Source: Telluria sp042683405 (lineage in GTDB: Bacteria; Pseudomonadota; Gammaproteobacteria; Burkholderiales; Burkholderiaceae_D). From it: DNA of 64,000 nt. Shown here one piece after another: positions 39,834 to 50,980 of this stretch. The stretch is from positions 620,001 through 684,000 of the forward strand of contig NZ_JBHUJS010000002.1 of assembly GCF_042683405.1 (NCBI RefSeq), read 5' to 3'. A program made the translations under genes and the position numbers. Below the pieces are notes generated by a model that was given only the letters and a program-made list of their open reading frames with translations, searched no databases and had not been told where the DNA came from. Each line of letters begins with the position of its first letter. Position 1 is the stretch's first letter.

Positions 39834-41549
39834 TTACAGCGCGGCGCGTGCGTCCTTGTCTGCCAGCGGCCAGCTGCTTGCGATCGCGCCCAGCACGGCT
39901 TTCGCCTCGGCCGTCCTGCCCTGCCCCGCCAGCGCCTTTTCCAGCCCGGTCAGCGCCCAGCCGCTTGCCGGGTGCAGCGCCAGGGCCTCGCGGAAAGTCT
40001 GTTCCGCCGCGGCGAAACGCTGCGCCTTCAATTGCATCCCGCCCAGCCGCTGGCGCGGCCCGCTGGCGAGCATCGGCGGTTCGGCGCCATCCACCTCGAC
40101 AGCAGCGTCCACCGCCTTCTCCTGCAGCGCCAGGGCCTCATCCGTGCGCCGCCCGGCAAATGCGATCTCCGCGCCCAGCTGCGCCTCGGCAGTGGCGGCA
40201 AGGCTGCGCACGATCTTTGCGCCGCGGCCCTTTCCCGTATGTTTCTTCGACAGCTCGCCCGCTTTTTGCGTCACCACCCCCAGCGCGGCCCGTGCCGCGT
40301 CCAGCTGGCCGGTGCGCGCCATGGCGATCCCGCGCGACATGTTCCCAAGCAGTGCAGCAACGCCCAGGTCGCCGGCCGGCATCGGTTCCTTCAGCAGGTC
40401 ATCCCAGCGCTGCAATTGCAGCAGGGTGAGCATGGGAAGGCTATGGGTATATTCGCTGGGTTCACTTTTCCATGTCGAGCGCGCCGCAGCGGCCCGGGCG
40501 GAAGCCAGCGCCAGCTCGCCGCGCCCTTCCATCAACGACGCATACCACTGGAAATGCGTGTTGTGGCCGCGCCAGTCCATGGTGTCCTTGAAACCCTGCT
40601 TCTTCAGCTCCAGCACCATCGCTTCGTCAGCCGCGACCGCCAGCTGGTTTACACGGGTAGCGTCGGCGTAGCGGCCCAAATGGGCGTAGGTATGCGAGGG
40701 CATATGCAGCAGGTGTGGCGATTTGGGCGCCAGCATGCCAAGACGGTCGGCCGCAGCCTCCGCGCGCACAGCGACCTTGGCGGAGTCCACCGCATGGATC
40801 ATGTAGTGGTTCAGTCCCACGTGCCCTGGGTTAGCGGCTAGCGCGGTTTCGATCCGGCTGGCCAGGTCGCCGATGCGTCCGTAGGGCTTGCCGGACTTAT
40901 CGTCCCACCAGCCGCCCCGGGTGGCGACCATTTCCGCCTCGGCGTAGTGCACGAGCACGTCGGGGTCGGCCGGAAAACGCTCGACCAGCTGCAGCATGTA
41001 GCCGGCATAGGCCAGGTCGCGCGGATCCGCCGGTTCCGAGGTGCTTCCCGGCGAGCGGCAGATTCCCTCGTACGGCAACGCCAGCCTTTTTCCGGCTTCG
41101 CTGCGACCGTAGCGCACCGCCAGCGACTCGATCAGCGCCAGGTCGCGCGCAGAGGCACCCCGGCTGTGCTTGAGCGCGTAATCGGCATACCTGGATGCCT
41201 CAGCCAGGTCGCCGCGGCTCGGGTTGTTGATATTCGGCCCCAGCTGCACCGCCACACCCCATGCGCACATTGCGCAGTCCGGATCCCGGGCCAGCGCGGC
41301 CTTAAATGCGCGCACGGCCTCGGGGCGGTTGAAGCCGTACGCTTGCGCCATCCCCTGGGCGAACAGGCGTCGCGCCGCTTCGTTCCCTTGGGAAGGGACC
41401 AGCGTGGTGTCGCCGAATCCGTGGAGCTGCGGCGCGATGGCGCTGGTGTCGACGGCCAGTGGCAGAATGGAGCATGCCCCAATCAGCGACAGCGATGCTG
41501 CAAGCAAGGTTAGCCGCTGCGGAAGATGAAAGCGAAGGGGCGTGCGCAT
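39834..41549 (-). CDS. TPR-repeat lipoprotein
   Basis: 571 aa. The signal sequence ends LSLIGAC-S, a good lipobox, so it is probably anchored to the outer membrane. The chain is a TPR solenoid, with NRPEAVRAFKAALARDPDCAMCAWGVA early and AAAEQTFREALALHPASGWALTGLEKAL late. The middle motif HLLHMPSHTYAHLGRYADATRVN is the conserved block of a widespread but uncharacterised TPR family, and two CxxC/Cys pairs lie near the N-terminal third. No family function known. About 140 bp past it lies the etf promoter, so it is a separate unit. Confidence 0.8.
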   Translation of the reverse strand: MRTPLRFHLPQRLTLLAASLSLIGACSILPLAVDTSAIAPQLHGFGDTTLVPSQGNEAARRLFAQGMAQAYGFNRPEAVRAFKAALARDPDCAMCAWGVAVQLGPNINNPSRGDLAEASRYADYALKHSRGASARDLALIESLAVRYGRSEAGKRLALPYEGICRSPGSTSEPADPRDLAYAGYMLQLVERFPADPDVLVHYAEAEMVATRGGWWDDKSGKPYGRIGDLASRIETALAANPGHVGLNHYMIHAVDSAKVAVRAEAAADRLGMLAPKSPHLLHMPSHTYAHLGRYADATRVNQLAVAADEAMVLELKKQGFKDTMDWRGHNTHFQWYASLMEGRGELALASARAAAARSTWKSEPSEYTHSLPMLTLLQLQRWDDLLKEPMPAGDLGVAALLGNMSRGIAMARTGQLDAARAALGVVTQKAGELSKKHTGKGRGAKIVRSLAATAEAQLGAEIAFAGRRTDEALALQEKAVDAAVEVDGAEPPMLASGPRQRLGGMQLKAQRFAAAEQTFREALALHPASGWALTGLEKALAGQGRTAEAKAVLGAIASSWPLADKDARAAL

Positions 41550-41747
41550 GAAAAGACCCGATTTTGAACGAGTGATAAGCGGCTGGAATTGTCTATTTTG
41601 CCAGAGCAGGCAAATTTGACATAGGAAAACTTCCGCACCGCGTTGCGCGCGACAGGTTCAGGAACTGCAGGGAGAGGGACAGGATGAGCGCCGCGATTTG
41701 CCCAGGCCGTGGGCTTCAGTGCGGCGCCATCAGCGCACAGCGTGAGA

Positions 41748-42002
41748 TTACTTGCGGCGCATGAGGAAGGTAAATTCGAGGCCGTTTTGCGAGTGGTGCA
41801 GCAGCGCGTTGCCGGTCTGCTTGGCGAAGGCCTGGAAGTCGCGCACGGAACCGGAGTCGGTTGCCACGATCTTGAGCACTTCGCCGGTCTGCATCTCCGC
41901 GAGTGCCTTCTTCGCTTTCAGGATCGGCAGCGGGCAGTTCAGGCCGCGCGCGTCCAGTTCTCGTTGAAAGTCCATGATGTCGATATCGATAGCGGTGCTC
42001 AT
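41748..42002 (-). CDS. TusA-family sulfur carrier protein
   Basis: 84 aa. Core DFQRELDARGLNCPLPILKAKKALAEM contains the Cys of the CPxP motif that carries persulfide sulfur in TusA/SirA-like proteins. The C-terminus (GNALLHHSQNGLEFTFLMRRK) fits the small alpha/beta fold. TusA passes sulfur to TusBCD/TusE for tRNA thiolation or to moco/Fe-S pathways. A longer upstream frame exists, but the ATG at 42002 starts the domain. It lies between the TPR lipoprotein and alaS on the same strand, without tight spacing. The 198-bp gap before the TPR gene's start shows nothing. Confidence 0.85.
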   Translation of the reverse strand: MSTAIDIDIMDFQRELDARGLNCPLPILKAKKALAEMQTGEVLKIVATDSGSVRDFQAFAKQTGNALLHHSQNGLEFTFLMRRK

Positions 42003-42124
42003 CGCATTGCCTGCAGGGTCGGAGGGAAGTGCCGTTGGGAGTGAATATACTCCAAAACGCGGAGTTTGACGCACTGCACCATGAAAATGCAAGCGGTGTT
42101 GCGATGCCACAACGTGAAACGTGG

Positions 42125-42170
42125 GTGGGGACTGTCCCTGCGCCGCCGAGCGGGCAGGGACAGTCCCCTA
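42125..42170. repeat. GGGGACTGTCCC...GGGACAGTCCCC inverted pair
   Basis: GGGGACTGTCCC (42127-42138) and GGGACAGTCCCC (42157-42168), opposing copies of the palindrome family, 6 bp beyond the alaS stop; could form a long hairpin. Confidence 0.75.
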
Positions 42171-42175
42171 CCGTA

Positions 42176-44785
<2,610 letters not shown>

Positions 44786-44826
44786 GTCGGATGGGCGGAG
44801 TCAGGGCAGGATGCTTTAAAAAAACG

Positions 44827-44832
44827 ATTATA
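44827..44832 (-). promoter_or_regulatory. -10 element for alaS
   Basis: Minus-strand TATAAT, 41 bp before the alaS start codon; no good -35 at standard spacing. Confidence 0.45.
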
Positions 44833-44861
44833 GCTGATAGAAGGCGTGTAATGACCGGGGC

Positions 44862-45620
44862 TTACGCGGTCAGGAAGGCGGGCGGAATCAGGTCGAGGCG
44901 GTCGGTGCACAGGGCGTCCACGCCCCATCCGGCGAGCAGGCGGGCGCGGGCCGGATTGTTGACGGTATAGCAAAGCAGGCCATAGCCCGCCGCCTTGATC
45001 GCCTGCGCCGCCTCCGGGGTGAGGTAGTTGTGGTTGCAGTGGATGGCGACCGCGCCGATGCGGTCGGCCACCAGCTCCCAGTCCGGGGGCACTGCCTTGA
45101 ACAGGATCGCGCGCGGGATGTCCGGGGCCGCAACCATCGCCGCATCGAGCGCGGTCTCGCTGAAGGAGGAAAACAGCGGGATCGCGCCGGCGCCGCGCTG
45201 CGCGATCTCCTCCGCAAACACGCTGCGCGTCGTTTCGGCCACCACCCTGCCGGTTTCCTCTTCGTGGCCGGGCGCGGGCTTGATCTCGATGTTCATCCAG
45301 ATCGCATGGCGCCTGCAGAACGAGACCACCTCGTCGAACAGCGGCACCCTCTCGCCCGCGTAGGCGCGGCTGAACCAGCTGCCGGCGTCCATGCGCGCCA
45401 GTTCGTGGGCATCGTAGTCGTAGACGTGGCCGGCCCCGTTCACCGTGCGGCCGAGATAGGGATCGTGCATCACTACCGGGACCTTGTCGCGCGCCAGCAT
45501 CACGTCGAACTCCACGCCCGCAAAGCCGAGCGCGAAGCCGGACGCAAAGCCGGCCATCGTGTTCTCGGGGGCGAGCTTGCCGCCGCCCCGGTGTGCAAGG
45601 ACGCGAGGATAGGGCCACAT
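44862..45620 (-). CDS. ugpQ: glycerophosphodiester phosphodiesterase
   Basis: 252 aa, cytosolic (no signal). GDPD signature: LAHRGGGKLAPENT (catalytic His), VEFDVMLARDKVPVVMHD (Glu, Asp and second catalytic His), MNIEIKP (metal Glu), and the C-terminal CYTVNNPARARLLAGWGVDALCTDRLD. Cleaves glycerophosphodiesters to glycerol-3-P and alcohols. UgpQ is the usual name for the cytosolic form. Same strand as alaS, 76 bp away. Confidence 0.9.
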   Translation of the reverse strand: MWPYPRVLAHRGGGKLAPENTMAGFASGFALGFAGVEFDVMLARDKVPVVMHDPYLGRTVNGAGHVYDYDAHELARMDAGSWFSRAYAGERVPLFDEVVSFCRRHAIWMNIEIKPAPGHEEETGRVVAETTRSVFAEEIAQRGAGAIPLFSSFSETALDAAMVAAPDIPRAILFKAVPPDWELVADRIGAVAIHCNHNYLTPEAAQAIKAAGYGLLCYTVNNPARARLLAGWGVDALCTDRLDLIPPAFLTA

Positions 45621-45651
45621 GGGCGAATATCCGATGGTTAAGGAGCTTCCA

Positions 45652-45981
45652 TCATAACCAATCCGCGCCGCGGACCAGCAGCAGAAGCAGGCCGGCGTTG
45701 AGCAGCACGGTCAGCCAGAACCACGCCAGGAACGAGGCCTTCGACGACTTGTGGCGCAGCCATTGCTGGGCCAGCGCGGCGCCCGGCCAGCCGCACGCCA
45801 GGCCCGCGGCCAGCAGCGTGCGCTCCGGCGTGCGGCGGGTGCGCTGGATTGCCGCGCGCTTGTCGAGCGCGTACATCGCAAACGTGAGCAGGCTGGCGGC
45901 GGCATACACGCCGGCCAGCGCCAGCGGCGCCTGCAAATAGGCGGCCAATGCGGCAAACGCGAGGATCGACAAATATCTCAA
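45652..45981 (-). CDS. DUF1294 family membrane protein
   Basis: 109 aa. Three hydrophobic segments and the DUF1294 core YAAASLLTFAMYALDKRAAIQRTRRTPERTLLAAGLACGWPGAALAQQWLRHKSSK. Function unknown; in other bacteria this domain is often fused to a cold-shock domain, absent here. The start is TTG (45981) behind AAAGG at 6 nt; no suitable ATG is available. Probably co-transcribed with ugpQ (31-bp gap). Confidence 0.85.
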   Translation of the reverse strand: MRYLSILAFAALAAYLQAPLALAGVYAAASLLTFAMYALDKRAAIQRTRRTPERTLLAAGLACGWPGAALAQQWLRHKSSKASFLAWFWLTVLLNAGLLLLLVRGADWL

Positions 45982-46102
45982 CGAAAACCTTTCGAAAACT
46001 CAAGCATAGCCGATGGTGGCCGGAGGTGGTTTGGCGTACAGATGGCGTCGAGTTCGCAGCCTACCCTGCAGGTTCGACTGAAGTATGAATCACGGAGGTA
46101 AC

Positions 46103-46633
46103 ATGGCTTTCGATCTAAGCAATTTATTGCAGCAGTACATGGGCGCGGCCAACAAGGTGCCGCCCGAACAGGCCGAGTACGACTTCGACCGCATCGCGGA
46201 CACCGCGCCGCAAAGCGAACTCGGCAACGGCGTCGCCCAGGCCTTCCGCTCCGACCAGACCCCGCCCTTCCCGCAGATGGTGTCCCAGCTGTTCGGCAAC
46301 AGCGATCCGAACCAGCGCGCCGGCATGCTCAACCAGATGCTGTCGACCCTGGGACCGGGCGTGCTCGCCTCCCTCGGCGGCGGCCTGGGCAACCTGCTGA
46401 AAAACCGCGGCGCCGGAACCCAGCAGGCGCCGCAGATCACCCCTGAAGAAGCGGAACGGCTGTCGCCCGACGATGTCAAGCAGGTCGCCGAGCGTGCCGA
46501 GCAGGAAGATCCCAGCATCATGGACCGGATGGGCCAGTTCTACGCAAAAAACCCCACCCTCGTCAAAGCGCTGGGCGGAGCCGCCCTCGCGATTGCGCTG
46601 GGCCACATGGCGCAAGGCATGCGCCGTCAATAA
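46103..46633 (+). CDS. uncharacterised protein with C-terminal hydrophobic helix
   Basis: 176 aa. MAFDLSNLLQQYMGAANKVPPEQAEYDFDRIADTAP start, a Gly-rich middle (TLGPGVLASLGGGLGNLLKNRG), an acidic/charged helix (TPEEAERLSPDDVKQVAERAEQEDPSIMDRMGQFYAKNP) and a hydrophobic end (LVKALGGAALAIALGHMAQGM). A conserved but unnamed betaproteobacterial type as far as I can tell. The ATG at 46103 follows GGAGG. Forms a pair with the DUF3597 gene 12 bp downstream. Confidence 0.7.
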   Translation: MAFDLSNLLQQYMGAANKVPPEQAEYDFDRIADTAPQSELGNGVAQAFRSDQTPPFPQMVSQLFGNSDPNQRAGMLNQMLSTLGPGVLASLGGGLGNLLKNRGAGTQQAPQITPEEAERLSPDDVKQVAERAEQEDPSIMDRMGQFYAKNPTLVKALGGAALAIALGHMAQGMRRQ

Positions 46634-46645
46634 AAGGAGAGCACT

Positions 46646-47092
46646 ATGGGCATTCTGAGCAATATTTTCGGCAAAATCTTCCCGGGCCTGAAGAAGGACG
46701 AACCCCAGGCGCAGGCGCGCACCCAGGTCGGCTCGAGCCAGACCGCATCGGGCGGCTCGCAGCAGGCAGGCGCCGGAGCCGGCACCCAGCCGGCGGCACG
46801 TCCGGCAGCGCCGCCTCCTGCCGCACCGATGCAGCAGGTGGACGTGGAAGCGATCCTCAACCAGAAGGCGCAAAGCGCCGGTGAACCGCTGAACTGGCGG
46901 ACCTCGATCGTCGACCTGCTCAAGCTGCTCGACATCGACCACAGCCTGGCAGCGCGCAAGGAACTGGCGCAGGAGCTCGACTACAAGGGCGACATGAACG
47001 ACTCGGCGAGCATGAACATCTGGCTGCACCGCCAGGTCATGAACCGCCTGGCTGCCAACGGCGGCAAGGTGCCCGCCGACCTGCGCGACTAA
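46646..47092 (+). CDS. DUF3597 domain-containing protein
   Basis: 148 aa. A short MGILSNIFGKIFPG start, a Gln/Ala/Pro-rich linker (residues ~20-62), and the DUF3597 domain VDVEAILNQKAQSAGEPLNWRTSIVDLLKLLDIDHSLAARKELAQELDYKGDMNDSASMNIWLHRQVMNRLAANGG. The domain resembles a LysM-adjacent or peptidoglycan-associated helical fold; role unknown. Co-transcribed with the preceding gene. Confidence 0.88.
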   Translation: MGILSNIFGKIFPGLKKDEPQAQARTQVGSSQTASGGSQQAGAGAGTQPAARPAAPPPAAPMQQVDVEAILNQKAQSAGEPLNWRTSIVDLLKLLDIDHSLAARKELAQELDYKGDMNDSASMNIWLHRQVMNRLAANGGKVPADLRD

Positions 47093-47100
47093 CGTTTTTC

Positions 47101-47172
47101 AGGGGACGGTCCCCGCACGGGGACAGTCCCCCGATCTCGAGCACGCACCAAGGGGACTGTCGCCAGTCCCCT
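47101..47172. repeat. cluster of three GGGGAC/GTCCCC palindromes
   Basis: GGGGACGGTCCCC (47102-47114), GGGGACAGTCCCC (47119-47131) and GGGGACTGTCGCCAGTCCCC (47152-47171) fill the gap between two convergent genes. Confidence 0.85.
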
Positions 47173-47184
47173 TCCGCACTCAGC

Positions 47185-48237
47185 TCATCCCGCCCGCGCC
47201 ACCGCCTTCCCCGGCGTCCCGCAAGCAAAACAGAACCTCGCAAACGCCCCCTTGCGCGTATTGCACTTCCCGCAGTGGTCGAACAGATTGATCCCGCAGT
47301 GCGGACAAAAATCCAGCGCCGGATCCTTGAGGTCGAGCTGCCGCTCGCAGCCCGGGCACACCGACTTGGCCAGCCGCGCCATCACCACATCGTATTGCAT
47401 CGTCCCGCGCCGCTGCTCGTCCGGCAGCTCCTCCACCGCCTTCTGGCGCGCCAGGTAGCGCTGCAGCGCAAGGATCGCGTAGCGTCCCACCACAAAGGTC
47501 AGGATGATCCCCACCGTATAGCGCACGTAGCCGCCATAGCTGGGCAGGTACGGCACCAGCTCCACGAAGAACGCGAACAGCGCAAAGAAGATGAATCCCC
47601 ACACGAACGGCCAGTACGTGCCTTTGCGCTTGTGCGCGAACAGCCATCCGGCCGCCACCAGCAGCGGAAGGGTCAACGCCAGTCGATACATAAAGATGCG
47701 GAACTCGGCCGCGGTGCGCGCCGCCTCCTCCTTCTTGACCGCCTCGAACTCCAGCGTATTCCAGCGCTCCACCGCCTTGGCGTGGGCCTGCTGCGCGTCG
47801 AGGCGGGCCTGCTCCTGCGTCTCGAGGGCGCGCTGCGCGATGCGTTCGGCCGCCTTGAGTGCATCGAGTTCGCGCGTGCGCGCGATCAGCTCCGCGTCCT
47901 GGTCGGGGCGTGCCGTCGCCTGGCGCGTCTTCAGCCAGTTGCCGAACGTCTCGCGCGCCACCCGGTAGTTGTTGGAAGCGACGTTCAGCTTGAGCGCCGC
48001 CTGGTCCGCCTGCTCGACGGCCAGTTCCAGCCGCCGCTCCTGTTCGGCCAGCATCTTGCGCACCGCGGGACCCTGCATCGGATCGATGAACTGCTCGGTG
48101 AGGATGACCGGCTCCACGAAGCGCAGGTTCTCCACGATCTTGCCGCCGAGGCCGATGAGGAAGAACGCGAACACCACGGCAACCAGCCACAGCCCGCGCT
48201 GGAACCATTTTTCCGACAAGCGCAAACCTTTGCTCAT
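47185..48237 (-). CDS. zinc-ribbon inner-membrane protein with coiled coil
   Basis: 350 aa. N-terminal transmembrane helix (residues ~14-34), a periplasmic coiled coil (QERRLELAVEQADQAALKL to AERIAQRALETQEQARLDAQQAHAKAVERW), two or three more helices (around 175-245), and a cytoplasmic C-terminus with two zinc ribbons: CPGC...CPHC, then CGKC...CFAC. A double zinc ribbon on a membrane stalk suggests a protein- or nucleic-acid-binding module. I do not recognise the family. The ATG at 48237 follows GGAGGTG. Confidence 0.7.
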   Translation of the reverse strand: MSKGLRLSEKWFQRGLWLVAVVFAFFLIGLGGKIVENLRFVEPVILTEQFIDPMQGPAVRKMLAEQERRLELAVEQADQAALKLNVASNNYRVARETFGNWLKTRQATARPDQDAELIARTRELDALKAAERIAQRALETQEQARLDAQQAHAKAVERWNTLEFEAVKKEEAARTAAEFRIFMYRLALTLPLLVAAGWLFAHKRKGTYWPFVWGFIFFALFAFFVELVPYLPSYGGYVRYTVGIILTFVVGRYAILALQRYLARQKAVEELPDEQRRGTMQYDVVMARLAKSVCPGCERQLDLKDPALDFCPHCGINLFDHCGKCNTRKGAFARFCFACGTPGKAVARAG

Positions 48238-48393
48238 GACCACCTCCATTCAGAATGGCGCCAGTCTGCCACCGCCGGCCCTGGTTGGCGACAGCTGCCG
48301 TCACAGTATGGCGTCCCGCGTCCGCAGGTATCGTCCCGCGCTACTTGCCCCAGCCGCGGTTTGCGCCACCTCCCCGCCGCATGCATACGCAAC

Positions 48394-48423
48394 TTGCAAA
48401 TTGAGCAACACTTCTCGTACACT
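48394..48423 (+). promoter_or_regulatory. sigma-70-like promoter for the 48467 gene
   Basis: TTGCAA (48394-48399), 18 bp, TACACT (48418-48423), 43 bp before the start codon. Confidence 0.5.
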
Positions 48424-48466
48424 GGCTCCGGCCTGAATTCCCCATCTCATCAAGCAAAGGAACCTC

Positions 48467-49006
48467 ATGAAATCAGTCGTGCAAGCTGTCCTGGCGCTCT
48501 CCATCGCCTTCGCGCACCCGGCAATTGCCACCACGAAGCCGCGGCCGGCCCAATCCACGGCGCCCACTGCCGCGCACGTAAAAGCCGTGCAGGACCTGCT
48601 CAGCGTCATGCAGGTTGAAAACGTCATGCGGCGCGTGGCCTACCGCAGCCGCTTCCCGACCGAAGCGCAGCGCAAGGCAGCGTTTGCCAAGCTCGACAAA
48701 ACCCCGCCTGCCGAAATCCACCGCCGCCTGGCGCTGCCGATGGCCTTGGTCATCTCCGCCGACACCGCGCTCGAAATGACGCGCTTCTACACCACGCCCT
48801 ACGGCAAGCAGGTCATCTACAGGAAGTACAACAGCGGACCGCAAATTGTCATGCCCGGCGCGCAGGCAGCGGTGCCAAAGGAAGAAAAGAAGGAACGCAA
48901 GCGGGCCGCCTACGTCCTGGCGAGCAAAGAGCTGGCGGATGCGGAGGCGACGCTGGAGCACGAAGCGTTCAAGCTCCTGCAAAAGCTCCACAGCGAAAAA
49001 CGTTGA
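48467..49006 (+). CDS. exported protein, DUF2059-like
   Basis: 179 aa. A signal peptide (to about AIAT), then a helical domain. The segment LALPMALVISADTALEMTRFYTTPYGKQVIYRKYN resembles the DUF2059 core, where FYxSPxGxK is conserved. The upstream VKAVQDLLSVMQVENVM fits the family's first helix. DUF2059 proteins are periplasmic and uncharacterised. Preceded by AAAGGAA. A GGGGTCAGGCAC hairpin follows the stop. Confidence 0.65.
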   Translation: MKSVVQAVLALSIAFAHPAIATTKPRPAQSTAPTAAHVKAVQDLLSVMQVENVMRRVAYRSRFPTEAQRKAAFAKLDKTPPAEIHRRLALPMALVISADTALEMTRFYTTPYGKQVIYRKYNSGPQIVMPGAQAAVPKEEKKERKRAAYVLASKELADAEATLEHEAFKLLQKLHSEKR

Positions 49007-49019
49007 TCTGGCTCAAACC

Positions 49020-49081
49020 GGGGGTCAGGCACGCCCTCCCCCTGGTGCCTGACCCCCAGGGGAATGCAGGCCTGACCCCGG
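49020..49081. repeat. GGGGGTCAGGCAC inverted repeat with a third partial arm
   Basis: GGGGGTCAGGCAC (49020-49032) pairs perfectly with GTGCCTGACCCCC (49045-49057); GGCCTGACCCCGG follows (49069-49081). Intergenic, in the gap after the DUF2059-like gene. Confidence 0.8.
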
Positions 49082-49222
49082 GCTTGATGTAGCGCAGATG
49101 GGGAGCAGAAAATCGGAGGTATCGGTAGCTGGACGCGCTACCGGTTCAATCGTGCGCAGGCAAGGTCGCAGGTTGTGCGACCGGGGTCTGGCACCGCGTT
49201 GTGTGCGCCCAACGCCGCAGCG

Positions 49223-50236
49223 TCAGAAGTACGAGAGGCCGAGCGCGGCGCGCACTTCGTCCAGCGTCTTCGCAGCCGTCTCGCGCGCGACCATGGTGCC
49301 CTCTTTGAGCATCTGCATGACCTGGCCGCGGTCCTTGGCGAACTCTTCGCGGCGCGCGCGGATCGGGGCCAGCAGCTCCTGCAGGACGAGGTCCAGGCGC
49401 TTCTTCACGACGCTGTCGCCCAGGCCGCCACGCACGTAGTGGGCTTTCATCTCGGCCAGCGCGGCCTTGTCCGGGTCGAATGCGTCCAGGTACAGGAAGG
49501 CGACGTTGCCTTCGAGGTGCCCCGGGTCTTCCACGCGCAGGTGCAGCGGGTCGGTGTAGACCATCTTCACGGCAGCGCGGATTTCCGCTTCGCTGGCGCC
49601 CAGGTTGATGGTGTTGCCGAGCGATTTGCTCATCTTGGCTTTGCCGTCGGTGCCCGGCAGGCGGCCGATCTCCGGCACCAGCGCCTTGCATTCGACGAGG
49701 ATGTCGCGGCCGGCCAGGCGGTTGAAGCGGCGCACGATTTCGTTGGCCTGTTCGATCATCGGGATCTGGTCTTCGCCCACCGGCACCACGTGCGCCTTGA
49801 AGGCGGTGATGTCGGCCGCCTGGCTCGCCGGGTAGGTCAGGAAGCCGGCCGGGATGTCGCGCTCGAAGCCGCGCAGGCGGATCTCTTCCTTCACGGTCGG
49901 GTTGCGCTCGAGGCGCGCGACGGTGACGAGATTGAGGTAGTAGAAGGTCAGCTCGGCCAGTTCCGGCACCTGCGACTGGATGAAGATGGTGCTCTTGGCC
50001 GGGTCGATGCCCACAGCCAGGTAGTCGAGCGCGACTTCGACGACGTTGCGGTGCACCTTGCCGGTGTCTTCCATGTTGTCGGTCAGCGCCTGGGCGTCGG
50101 CCAACATGATGTACTGGCGATAGTCGTGCTGGTAGGCGACGCGGTTGCGCAGACTGCCGACGAAGTGGCCAAGGTGCAGCGGGCCGGTCGGGCGGTCGCC
50201 GGTGAGGATGATTTGCTGGGTGGTGCTGGCAGTCAT
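49223..50236 (-). CDS. trpS: tryptophan--tRNA ligase
   Basis: 337 aa, class I synthetase. PTGPLHLGHFVGSL holds the HIGH-type motif and KMSKSLGN the KMSKS loop; GEDQIPMIEQANEIVRRFN is conserved in bacterial TrpRS. Length fits. Monocistronic; an AGGAGC lies before the ATG. A bidirectional hairpin is 40 bp upstream. Confidence 0.98.
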   Translation of the reverse strand: MTASTTQQIILTGDRPTGPLHLGHFVGSLRNRVAYQHDYRQYIMLADAQALTDNMEDTGKVHRNVVEVALDYLAVGIDPAKSTIFIQSQVPELAELTFYYLNLVTVARLERNPTVKEEIRLRGFERDIPAGFLTYPASQAADITAFKAHVVPVGEDQIPMIEQANEIVRRFNRLAGRDILVECKALVPEIGRLPGTDGKAKMSKSLGNTINLGASEAEIRAAVKMVYTDPLHLRVEDPGHLEGNVAFLYLDAFDPDKAALAEMKAHYVRGGLGDSVVKKRLDLVLQELLAPIRARREEFAKDRGQVMQMLKEGTMVARETAAKTLDEVRAALGLSYF

Positions 50237-50278
50237 GTGGGCTCCTGTTTGCCCCTCACCCGCCGCGCATAAAATGAA

Positions 50279-50302
50279 AACGCCACCTGGTGAGGCGGCG
50301 TT
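50279..50302 (-). terminator. terminator of the host-attachment-family gene
   Basis: AACGCCACC (50279-50287) pairs with GGCGGCGTT (50294-50302), one mismatch; on the minus strand it is followed by TTTTCATTTTA. Lies in the 190-bp gap upstream of trpS. Confidence 0.65.
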
Positions 50303-50426
50303 ATTCTGGACATCTGTTGCTAGTCGAACGTAGGCCGCGCGCTGTCAGCGGCGCCACCAGTTTTGTCGTTCGGTATGCAATGGATGTGTGGTCATTCCCG
50401 TATGGTTGCAGTTTACGTGCTTGGTG

Positions 50427-50873
50427 TCAATGCATGTGTTGCTTGACATAGGCTTCGACGGCAGCATCGGAGAACCAGGAGATGTCCTTGACCAGTTCTT
50501 CTTTGATGCACTTTTTCGCGTTCTCGCCCATCTTCTCGCGCAGGCGGCCCATGAATTCCGGCGGGGCAATCACGCACAGGTCGTCGAAGCGGTGCTCCAT
50601 CGAGGCGCGGTCGAGGTATTCGCCGATTTCCTTGGCGAATTTTTCTTCCTCGTGCTTGAGCGGATCCACGTCCGGTTCGTAGTTGTGGCCGGACAGGTTG
50701 TGGGCCGCGGTGCCGCCGCCATGCCAGCGCCCGTCGCGGTCGGTGTTGATGTCGCGCTTGGCGTCGCGGCCGTGCGGGTTGGTCAGGTCTTCCAGTTCCT
50801 GCACCTTGTCGCCTTCCATGGCGAAGATGCGGGCGCGCGCGCCGTCGGCTGCCAGGATCCAGGTGGTATTCAT
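50427..50873 (-). CDS. 'protein required for attachment to host cells' family (Host_attach)
   Basis: 148 aa. NTTWILAADGARARIFAMEG opens the Host_attach fold (RNase H-like/ eRF1-like). SGHNYEPDVDPLKHEEEKFAKEIGEYLDRA and DLCVIAPPEFMGRLREKM are characteristic. The family was named from a plant-attachment mutant of Agrobacterium, but homologues are widespread in free-living bacteria and the molecular function is unknown. GGAGGA lies before the ATG. Monocistronic. Confidence 0.88.
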   Translation of the reverse strand: MNTTWILAADGARARIFAMEGDKVQELEDLTNPHGRDAKRDINTDRDGRWHGGGTAAHNLSGHNYEPDVDPLKHEEEKFAKEIGEYLDRASMEHRFDDLCVIAPPEFMGRLREKMGENAKKCIKEELVKDISWFSDAAVEAYVKQHMH

Positions 50874-50947
50874 GTGCGTCCTCCTTTGTCTGTACTCATC
50901 TCAGGTAGAGACAGTTGTACAGGTTTCAAGCATTTTTTGTCGCCAGC

Positions 50948-50953
50948 TATAAT
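50948..50953 (+). promoter_or_regulatory. -10 element for the CoA-transferase gene
   Basis: Perfect TATAAT 28 bp before the start codon; the -35 candidate (TTCAAG, 50925-50930) is weak. Confidence 0.5.
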
Positions 50954-50980
50954 CTTGCGTCCACATCATTTCTAGGCATC

